This document shows, one piece after another, positions 25,001 through 37,000 of a stretch of 64,000 nt of DNA (the stretch's first letter is position 1; every line of letters begins with the position of its first letter). The notes under the pieces were generated by a model, which searched no databases, had not been told where the DNA came from, and worked only from the letters and a program-made list of their open reading frames with translations. Source of the DNA: Sinonovacula constricta (Eukaryota; Mollusca; Bivalvia; Cardiida; Solecurtidae); assembly GCA_007844125.1 (NCBI GenBank), contig CM017558.1, positions 43,986,460 through 44,050,459 on the forward strand, in the 5' to 3' direction. A program made the translations under genes and the position numbers.

Positions 25001-28000
25001 ATTGTTTTATATGTCACTCATTTACAAGAAGAAGGAATAAAATAGAAAGAAAACTTTATTATAATAAAGGTTTCAATGTGACCTACATTCATTTAAGGCT
25101 TGACATTTACTTTAGGCTAGGACTGAAAGAATGGTTTATATCCTCTCTTTAAGAGTGTAAATTATGTGGTAAAGGTAAACCTAAAGCTGATCATCCCTAT
25201 ATAGGGAATTAGCACCTACTTTTCCTTTGTATTGCCATGGCAACCTATATAGGAATTGTACACATTAATACGACTTCACAGGCATGTATTCAATGTCAAG
25301 ATGACCTGATATATAAGTAGGCTTATGTTTGAACTTTCTAACGATTGATTAATTGATATAAAGAGTTATTTGCTAGGATATGATGACCACAGGAATCGAA
25401 GCTTCCACTTAACATATTTCTTCCTGATTTCAATTCACACACACACACATATATATAATTATATATATATATATATTATATAACAAATTACATACATAAA
25501 TCCTTTTTGATCAAGTATGATGTAAACAGTTGATATAATGCAATATTGCCCAGCACTACAGCTCACCTTTGGTCTTTATACCAAATATGCCTGATTCACA
25601 AGTCCATGAAAATGCATATTGCTCTAAATAAATATATCAGCTCTAAATGACACATGATAATGTAGCTTTGGTTTAAGTTGTGCATTCAAGAGGACCTATA
25701 TGGAAATCCAACCAAGGAGCATAACAATTTGATTAAAAGCAAACTAAAAACCAACAAAACCTAAATAATCAATTATTACTTTTTTCAGAAACTAGAATTG
25801 CCATAGCAAAGTTTAAACTTTATTAAATTTATGTTGCTTTTCAGACAAAACTAATTTTTTGTTTCCACCAAATATTCAATTAATTGAGAATGAAATCAGA
25901 AGCTTAATTAACTATTAAAGAAAAAAGAAGCTTTATATTTAAGGGTAATAGTTCTTGAAAATGTGACTAATCTCTTTTCATGGCATAGCTGACATTTAAA
26001 CATAATTTCTTTACTAAAATATAATTGTATTTATTCCTTTTTATTATCACTGAACTTAAATGAAATTAAATGCTAAAGGCATACTGATGCATTTTTTTAA
26101 GAATGCTTCCAGAAAAGGTACTTTTAGTTTGTAGATGACATATTTATTTTGTGTGTGAATGTGGAGAGAAATGTATGGTTTTATCAAATGTAAATGATTT
26201 AGAAAACCTTAAATCTTTACACATAAAACATTAACTAGATGAATAACATACTAACTGCAATTGGACATTACTCTATTTCACTATTCAAACCAATTAATGA
26301 ATATCACCTATGATAAGCTGAGTGTGACAAATATAGAGCTCTGACTAGTGTTCAACAAGTTCAAGGTAAAGATTTTATTGGCGCAAACAAACATGCTATA
26401 TGTATATGCCAGCTAGTCAACTACAGAAAGCTTGGATCAGCCATTGTGTTTAGTATTAATAAACACTGACGTTGTCTTCTAGAATAATATTAAGACAAAG
26501 TAGGGAAATATCATTTAACACTAAGTTCATCCTTTAATTAGCTAAGGCTGTTCTCACATTACACTCTAATGATGACTTGACAGACTGCTGATTATATATT
26601 ATCACCTATTAATTAAACAACAACACCTGATAATGACATTGCCTAGGATTCTGTTGTTAGTCTCATATTTCGTTAATATATAGTGAACAAGGAAGACTAC
26701 GCATTTAGGAGTGCAAGATAGTTGATGGATGGGAAGGTAAAGGTTAATCGGGGGCTTTTTTGCTTCTATCTATACCTCATACTGATAGGCCTGCTTATAT
26801 GTACATCTTGCCAGCTAAACTTTCTTTAACTGTTTACAATAATTTACCAGTCTTCCCTTTGGAATCTATAAAATGGTAAGATTTCTCGTAGATGGACATC
26901 TGACCTAGGAGTTTAATCCTCCCTTGGACATGAAATGGGATCAAGTTTCAACTTAAACAATGACTAGCAACCCCAGAAAGACGTCAAAGTGTAGATAAGA
27001 GAGACCAATTTGAGTAGTCATTGCAGTTATTCTTGTATTTTTATAATATTTAGACATGCTATGCCCACAACAACTACATCACTTTATAGCTGATTAAATA
27101 ACCATTCCATCTATGTAACTTTTTGCTCACTGGTAATCAGTGAAGTTTTTGTATTATAAATCAAAAGACTAGAAAATGTCTAAAATAAACATTACTTTCT
27201 AGCCATGATGACGTCGCCTTTTTGGACAAAAATTACTTAAGAGTATAAGTTTTTTTGAAACAATTTGCAAGGGGTTAATCAATCATATATTTTAATGAAA
27301 CTTATATTTTGAGAAGAGAAAAGGTCAGTCTTTGTATTGATCCCTGAATGAAAATGTTAGATTCAAGATTTAACATGTCATGGCATTTAAGTTGAACACA
27401 CTCTTTTTTTTTAAAACTTTGCATTATTTCCTCTAAAGAATGATGTATGTAACAAGAAAACAAGACCAGTTCTAACCTATTTCATTTGCTTTTGAATATC
27501 TAGACTGGTAGAATGACGTTAGCATCATTTAGATGCTTTTTATTGTAAATTATGGCGACATTTTCAGTGCCATCATTTTGACATAATTCTAACATCATTT
27601 AACTAAAAAATTGTCCATTTTTAAAAAATAAAATTAGGGAATTGAATATTGGCACAACTTCTTGTGTAGTCGAGATATTTTAAAAAACCCAACTGTTTCG
27701 AGTTAATATCGATGAGATCTAACAAATGGTATATATCAATATACAATACATAAATGTTTTAAAAATAACCTGTGGATGCTTCAATGACTCTAAAGTTAAT
27801 TGTTCCAATGCGTCCAAATATTCTTGTTACTTCCCCCTAAATACTGCAGCTTAGGCCTAAAATGCCTAATATGTAATATATCAGAATTTAAAACTTTGTA
27901 AAACTATGCAGACTTTTCTTAAGATCAGCACACATGTTGTCATGGTAACCTACCAGGGATAGAAACCAGGTGAAGATCTTCAGATTTGAGGTTGGTGAAG

Positions 28001-31000
28001 TTAACATCAGAGGTTTTAATCTTCTTACGTCCAATCTCAACCACTGGTGACTTAATACCAAAGTTGTCATCTAGCAAACCTGTAAAAAACAGAGCAAAAA
28101 ATTTCAACAAATAATTAAGAAAATAGTTAATTCAAAACTGATTTAAATACTGACTTAAGAAATCTGACATAAAAACATTAGGAAGAGAATAGCTATGCTT
28201 GGGGGGGGGGGGATGTCAAAAGAGGACAGTTTAAAGTGATAGGCTTGAAATATAGTTTAATGTCATGCATAATGACGTTTGGGGGAGTGTTCTGATGTAG
28301 ACATTTTTGACAATCCTACAGTCATACAAAAATAGGAGAATTTATAAACAAAAATAGGAGAATTTATAAACTTAAATAACATAAACTTAACTGAATAATG
28401 CCTTTATCAGTGACATAAATGGCAGAATATGTTCTTCAAACAATACTCTCAGTTTTAATTGGATCTAAGAATTGAAGATGTTTATGTTTATTGGGTTTAT
28501 CATCCCACCAAAATATTTCAGTTATCTGGACTTACAGCAGTTACAGTGCTGCCTTCACTGTGTATAGCATGCTGTAACATCTGGCATAATACTACACCCA
28601 GTTAATTATCCTGACACTGGACCAACCAGTCATGGAACTAACCTTATATTTGCATGACTGTTAGCAAGGGAGCTATACCACTACGATTTTTAACGACTTT
28701 GGTATATCTTGGCCTGGGATCAAACCCTGGGCCTCCTGTACCTGGGACTGACACTCTACTGATTGCACTACCTGGTCTGGTAAATTAGGATGTAAAGTTT
28801 CTTTTTAATCAATGATCTCTGTTGCACATGGTTTCCCTTCCATAAAAACAAAATACTATTGTGAGCAGGTCTTCTGAGATATATATCTAGTATCTTCCTC
28901 CACCAATTATTGGCTAGAGGTCTCTTTTATGACAGAATTGAGATCTGCAGAAGACGTTAAAAATGCTTTACTGAATATAAATGGATGATTTATTCCAAAT
29001 AAGAGAATGTAGTGTCCTGTTTTTGTTTATCAACCATTCAGTAGTAACCAGAGCCCAGCATAACAAAAATCTTGACAGACCACTGGTAGTTGTGTTGATG
29101 CAATATAACAAACAAATCAAACCATCCAAAAACGAGATATCAAAGCCTTAAAGGTTTCATTTTAAGGTTGCTGTTACACTTCAAAGGCAAAAATCAATAC
29201 TTCAATCCAAATGGCAGCCTGCTTTCAACAGTTGTCATAGAAACCGATTTGCCCTTTAATCTTTGAAAATGAATCCAGAGCAAGTGTGACAACAAAATAT
29301 CCTCTATCCCCTCCCCTCCCCCCTCGAAAATATTACCCTTCTTTTGCTACAAGTGTTTCTAACCCTAAACAAATTCTTTTAGTTAGCATTTATTGACTTG
29401 CATTTTAAATGCCAATTTTAGTTAACAATAAGCTTGACTAAACCTGTGGAGATATACACAGATTCTGAAGCAGCAGCTTCAAGTGCATTAAATAAATAGC
29501 TAGCAGAAACCCTTTAGGAATAATTAAGCACTTGTTTTCATGATTTGAAATATAAGTGACAATTGCCACAATCATAAGAATGTACAAGATAATTTGTTAA
29601 AGTTGCACATACTTTTATATTTTAGTAATGACTTGTCTTAAACCATCAGTTTATTAAACAGATGGTTGATTTTACCATAAGATTTGTTCTGTACAGTGAG
29701 ATTATTTAGGTTTGCTAAATATTATTATACAAATAAAGACTTGTGTTGAGATCAATATATAGTTTTAAAGACTGGCTAATATGATATTGACAGAGGACCC
29801 TGTGCTATGGTAGGTAAGCTAACAAGAGGGCCATGATGGCCCTTAATCGCTCACCTGATGACACAGGCTTTACGTAGGCTCAAATCTGGCATTAAGTAAT
29901 TAAGAGTAATTTACTTAAGAAATCTTTGGTGAAGATTGGACCATTAGTGTGGCCACTGGGTTGATAACATTTTCTAGAATTTTATCAAGTAACCTACTGA
30001 ATCCACATGACTCACTTCAAAACATATGTAAGATTTCATACTGGCAAACATGATGGTCAAGTTTGGTGAAGACTGGGCCATCAATGTAGCCTCTTAAGTG
30101 TTTTCACAAGCTTTTTCTAAGATTTGACCTAGCGACCTACTTTATGACCCCACGAGACCCAATAACGAACTCATCCAAGATTTCATGTTGACAAACATTC
30201 TGACCAAGTTTGGTGAAGATTGGGCTATAAATGTGGCCTCTAGTGTGTTCACAAGCTTTTTCTAAGATTTGATCTAGTGACCTACTTTTTGACCCCACGT
30301 GACCCAGTTACGAACTCATCCAAGATTTCATGCAGACAAACATTCTAACCAAGTTTGGTGAAGAATGGGCTATAAATGTGGCCTCTAGTGTGTTCACAAG
30401 CTTTTTCTAAGATTTGACCTAGTGACCTACTTTTTGACCCCACGTGACCCAGTTACGAACTCATCCAAGATTTCATGCAGACAAACATTCTGACCAAGTT
30501 TGGTGAAGATTGGGCTATAAATGTGGCCTCTAGTGTGTTCACAAGCTTTTTCTAAGATTTGACCTAGTGACCTACTTTTTGACCCCACGTGACCCAGTTA
30601 CGAACTCATCTAAGATTTCATGCAGACAAACATTCTGACCAAGTTTGGTGAAGATTGGGCTATAAATGTGGCCTCTAGTGTGTTCACAAGCTTTTTCTAA
30701 GATTTGACCTTGTGACCTAATTTTTGACCCCAGGTCACCCAATAATGAACTCATCCAAGATTTCATGCATACAAACATTCTGAGCAAGTTTGGTGAAGAT
30801 TGGGCAATAAATGTGGTCTCTAGTGTGTTCACAAGTTTTTCCTAAAATTTGACCTCGTGACCTACTTTTTGACCCCAAGTGACCCAATAATGAACTCATC
30901 CAAGATTTCATGCAGACAAACATTCTGACCAAGTTTCATGAAGATTGGATAAAAATTGTGGCCTCTAGTGTGTTCACAAGGTAAATGTTGACGACGAACG

Positions 31001-34000
31001 ACGGACGACGGACAAAGCGGTATCACAAAAGCTCCCCTTGAGCAGCTAAAAATAATAACTTTAAAATAAAAAAATGTGAACACTTCCTGCATAGTTTACT
31101 TATTCAAAATATATTCAATCCAATACATTGCCTGAAGAAAAACATTTCCCTTCTTTCTTAATGAGGATATTTATGTTACTCGGCTTTCAAAAAAGTTAAT
31201 GTTGTTTAAAGGATGTATATCGATGAAAAGCAGGACATGATGAAAAAAATCCATACATAAATTAACGTCATCACATTTTGGATCGAGTCAAGTGCAAGAG
31301 AAAAGATTACGTGAGAATGTTTTCCAGCTGCCTACAGTTAGGGTCAGTGGTGTAACCCAGACATGTATATGTCCAGCCTAGGGAGTTCTTTCCCCATTGG
31401 CTGATTGATGTTATGCATGATCACACTTTTTGGTGTGATATGACATTGCACAACAAAAACACATTGTCCTCATTCAAGATTGTCAATACTATCTTACACA
31501 AATCTTACTATGTCCTCATTCAAGATTGTCAATACTATCTTACACAAATCTTACTATAAAAATTAACTTGTTCTTAGTTAGTCAAGCAAAAGTTGATTTG
31601 GCTACGGCAAATAGAATTGATTCAGATCTGTCAATGTAAGCAGAGTTGTCAGGATCTGCATGCTTTGCTGACAAGACTTTTAAAATAAAAAGTCTTACCT
31701 ACGAATGAAATTCTTGGCAAATAAATAAGAATTTCGTATTTATTGTCAGCTATGGAAACATACTCAAGGTTTAAACCCATAGATTAACTTACATTTCTCG
31801 ATCTCCGACTGTGGGCTTGTCTGAAGTGCTGGGTCCCTGATGATTCATCCTCACTGGTTCCAGTCCTGTGCTTGGGAGTTGATCCACAGATGACGGAACC
31901 ATTGGGCTCAAACTCAAGGGGTCCACATTTCGCCGTATGGGGCTGTCTGGTAGGTAGAGACCCAAGCCTGGGGACGAGGGGGATCGACAGTTCAGCGTGG
32001 TACGACTGTGGTCCTGTGGACTGATGGGACCTATGTGGAGATCCAACCCAGGACTGGACCTTTGGGGGGAACTAGGCGGGGTCTTAGCCAGGGCACTGGC
32101 CAGAAGGCTGATTGACTGGAGGGAAGATACAAAGATACAGTGTTTCTAGGGTGCTTTGCTCAGTAATCTTTGAGTATTTGGCAAGACATTTATGAAATCA
32201 ATACTTTGCATCCTTTTATCCCCTTACTGTAACATTCCCCCCTGCTTCTTTAGACACTTCTGATTCTAAATACATGTCACAACTCCAACCTCACATCCCA
32301 ATGTGACACCTTTTCTTTTCTTTAGTGGGAGGGTTACCTTTTTTTCCCCACCCAACCAAAATAAAAAAAGTTGCCACAACAAAGAATATTGTGACTCCTA
32401 CCTGAGCATCATTGGTCTCATCTGGGTCAACAGGGATACCATTCTCAGACAGAAACTCATCCAAGTCCATGTACTGAAGATCAAAATCACCAGTCTTACT
32501 GCTAGAGGGCTGTTCCCAGAGATTTGGGCCAAGGAATGCCGAGTTGGCATTCGGCATGTATCCTCCATGCTTGGCATAACCTGGCTTCTTCAAGGAGGCA
32601 TCACCTGCAAAATGGAATGTTTTGTTTTGTTTGTTTTCGAAATACATTGCATTGACCAATTGTGATCATTATAGTGACATCCAGCAATTTTTTGTGGACC
32701 CCTGACAAATAGTCTGGTAGAACTATAGGAGCTTAGGAGGTCAGCTGGCAAAACGTTCCCATGTTGCTTGGCTCCAAACGGGACATGAACCTATGCTGTT
32801 ATAGTCTAAGCAATCAGAGGAGAAAATGGAATGTTCTAATGGACTTATATGTGGTGAAAACATTGTTAATGAGTGTAAAACAGAAAAGGCTTATGTAAGA
32901 AAGTTCATAACCAGAAAACATATAAATGGAACTTTATGAATTTTTCCATAAACAAAATTTCTTTCACTGTTGAAAGCTTATGGAATTGTACACAACACTT
33001 AAACTAACCTTTGGGGGCAGGGTTCTTAACAAATTTGGATATGCTATGGTAAAAGGGGGAGGGGGGTGGGGAAGGTGTCCACTTATAGCAGATAGAATGC
33101 TGCCTTCACTGTATATAGCATGCTGTGAACACCTGGCATGATACTACACCCAGTCACATTATCCTGATACCAGGTCAACCAGTCGTAGAACTACCTTTAT
33201 ATTTTCTTGAGTGTTAGCAAGGGAGCTAGACCACTACAATTTGTAACAACATTGTTATGATGTGATACAAAATCACAGTTAATGCTTAACTCTACAGAAG
33301 AACTTTTTGTCCTCTTTACATTCATCTCACTAAACATGTAAGTTGCTGGTAAAGTAGGCACATTAGGTGCACATATTGTACATTTTATCATATATATTCA
33401 ACACTGAAAAAAGCTGTCGGGTGATGTAAAAATGCTTTTAAGTGCACACAATATAAAACTAGATTGATGGCCAGTGTTCACAGAGCATGAACTATAAACT
33501 GAGGGATATAATTGGTGCATTAGTATACCTCACTTTGTGGTAAATGCATCAGAGCATGAATATCGCCAGTAGAAGGGGACAATAACCACACATGGCTATT
33601 GAGTGTATAGTCCTGCAGCATCTGCTCTTTATGGTAGCTGAGCCTACTGATACACTAAATGATCAGATAGACTGGCTTACAAAGATAATCATTTATTCAA
33701 AACTTGTTCACAGCTGTGTTTTCATTAAAAATACATACAGTACAACAAAGTTTCGTTTTGGTATATGAATCATAGAAAGCATTTTGAAATTTATTGTCTA
33801 TTTATGTAACAAAAAATAATTACAAACAAACAACCTAATCTCTAGTTTAGGCACATAACAAACAGTTTAGTAGTTAAGATGATGGACTCTAGATCAGATA
33901 GGTCTGTAGTACAAACCCCAGACCAGACACAACATGCTGGCCCCAGGGACACAACTATTTGCTACACAACCTGGTATTTCCTGACTGAATACTGGTTCTA

Positions 34001-37000
34001 CCTGAGACAGTGGACTTTACAGACGACAATAAAAGTACTTGAATCTTCCAACACAATTTGGACAATGATGCTGCCACTATTTAACAATTCGTATTTAAGG
34101 AAACATCAGAAAGTAGTACTTGTACTGTTTCTACACAAAATGTTTTGAGCACAAAACCAGTCAACAAAACAATTGGCCTTCTTTGTGACATGTAAGTGTA
34201 TTGCAATTCTCAAATTAATCGCGTCATGGACCCAATGAATAAATATGAACACATCCACCCAGCCCAAAATTTTTGATGATTTATCTAAACAAAAAGAAAA
34301 TACTGACATAAAAAATCGTCCTTTTCAAAAGAAATGGTTGACTGACTACAAATGATTGAATAATAATGAGGTCAAGAATACTATGCCATGTTCTTTGCGT
34401 TTCGAACAAAAAAAAGTAAACAGTCTTACAAATAGGAAATGCAAACAAGAGGGCCATGATGGCCCTTAATCGCTCACCTGATGACGCAAGCCTCAAATCT
34501 GGCATCAAGTAATTAAGAGTTATTTACTTTAGAAATCTTTGTGAAGATGGGACCATTAATGTGATTACTGGGTTGATAGCATTTTCTAGAATTTTACCAA
34601 GTCACCTACTGAAGCCACATGACTCACTTCAAAACATAAGTAAGATTTCATACTGGCAAACATGCTGGCCAAGTTGGGTGAAGATTGGGCCAAAAATGTG
34701 GCCTCTTAAGTGTTTTCACAAGGTTTTGCTAAAATGTGACCTTCTTTTTGACCCCACATGACCAAATAATATAATCCTCCAAGATTTGATGCAGACAAAC
34801 AATCTGATCAAGTTTTGTGAAGATAAGGCTACGAATGTAGCCTCTAGTGTGGTCACAAGCCTTTGCTAAGATTTGACATAGTGACCTACTTTTTGACCCC
34901 ACGTGACCCAATAATGAACTCATTCAAGATTTCATGCAGACAATCATTCTGATCAAATTTGGGAAAGATTGGGCTATAAATGTTGTCTCTAGTGTGTTCA
35001 CAAGCTTTTTCTAAGATTTGACACAGTGACCTACTTTTTGACCCCATGTGACCCAGTTTCAAACTCATCCAAGATTTTATGCTGACAAACATTCATACCA
35101 AGTTTGGTGAAGGTTGGGCTATAAATGTGATCTCTAGTGAGTTCACAAGTTTTTCCTAAAATTTGAACTTGTAACCTACTTTTTGACCCCAGGTGACCCA
35201 ATAATGAACTCATCCAAGATTTCATGCAGACAAACATTCTGACCAAGTTTGATGAAGATTGGATAAAAACTGTGGCCTCTTGTATGTTCACAAGCTAGAA
35301 TGTTGACGACGAACTACGTACGACGGACAAAGCGGTATCACAAAAGCTCCCCTTGAAAGCTTAATTGCTTTGTTAGAACATCTTGAGCCCCCTTATATCT
35401 TGAATTTAGTGAGGGACAAAGTGGTGCTTTATCTTTGTTCACTTAAAACAGTTGTCAGTGTTTTCTCAATAACATTTATCAATTTATCAATGCACTATGT
35501 TCTAATTTTATCTCTTATGGCAAATTACTAAGATGTGCAAAGCTGCAGCATCAACAATGTTGAGGTAAGTCATTAACAAAACTTCAAAATGGCCCCAATA
35601 TTTTACTGGTTGTAGGCCCAGGGCTCAGCTTTTAGAAAATCTCAGATCACTGTAAGTAGGTTTTTCATTAAGACAGACTATGCAATCCAAGATGTGATGT
35701 GCCAGCATTTTTGCCAAAACTGTGCAGGGACATATCTGTCATTATAGCAAAGGGGCACTTATGAGGTGCCCTGGGACTTAACCCTGCCAGTCCATTATAC
35801 TGACACCAGCAAGTCAGGCATAATGCTATCCCCAAAGCCCAGAGCGTTAGGAGGAAAGCCACTACTACCAACTTTGACGTCTTTGGTTTGACCCGGTCGA
35901 GGTTTGAACCCCGCGACCTCCAGATCCTCAAGCCGATGCTCTACCAAATGAGCTATTGCGGCCGGTCTCACAATCCAAGAAGGTACATTACATTTACAAT
36001 GCATTTTTACAAAAATGTGCAAAGATTAATAAGGTGAACATGTATATGAATGCTGTTATTTGGCTTACAAAAAGAGTCAAATACATTGTTTATTACAGGC
36101 TTATCTGGCTATTTGTCATTGTCAAGTATTTCTCTCTATACATTTTAGAATAAATTTAAGCACAAAAGATTGATAGAAAATAAGATGATGCATTGCTATA
36201 GGCTGTTAAAGCCGGAGACAAAAAGCATATTTTGTTCCAGATTGTAGAACATAAATCCCTTGACATATGTGCCCTATCTTTTTTACACAAATCTCTGGAC
36301 ATATATGCTCTATCTATTTTTTTAATGCATTTGAGAACACGAGCAGAAGTTGATGCAGACCATAACAATAAAATATTGTAAACTAAGCACTTCAACTAAA
36401 GTAAATGTTTTCAAAATGCAGATGCATATATGAGCCTTGATTTTCACGTATTTATGACCAGAATTTTATATCTCAGACCAACATTTACATGATTAACATT
36501 ACAATTTATTTAAAATAATTATACACAGGTCCTGTCTTGAATGAATAAATCATCATTCAAATTAACCATCCATAAAATATTCCTAATACACAATAATGTA
36601 CCCTTTAGTTCTTAGGAAATTTTTCTGAACTGTTGGTCTATACCTGTCTATCTTGGTCATTTTCAGTCATTACACTGTTAATGTGTACCGATATTGGTCC
36701 CATATATATATGCTCACTTACTTTGTATGTGTTGATCCAAGCATATACTTCAGGGCGCATATCAGCCATAATAACTGGTTTTTATATATGTCGACATATG
36801 TTAAACCATATAAAATGTATCTCTTTGTTACCCATAGCACATCAATTTCAGTCAGAAACAAATTGAACTAGCTATATATCCATAAATTCATATTTGGCAC
36901 ATTTTACATTAGCACCGTGTGACCAAGGTCACATGAGTGTCAACCAAGGTCACATGAGTGTCTGGAAATTCAAAATAGATGGAAAAAGCTCAACTTCAGT

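Noticed and set aside
24210..25045. Open frames of 226 and 277 codons with 15-residue repeats
   Set aside because: The 45-bp tandem unit is a multiple of three and happens to lack stops in two frames at once. Translation shows only the repeated unit, with no start context or splice support.
32303..32665. 120-codon + strand frame opposite bZIP exon 2
   Set aside because: Shadow of the minus-strand exon, whose translation carries the diagnostic [12 protein letters not shown] motif.
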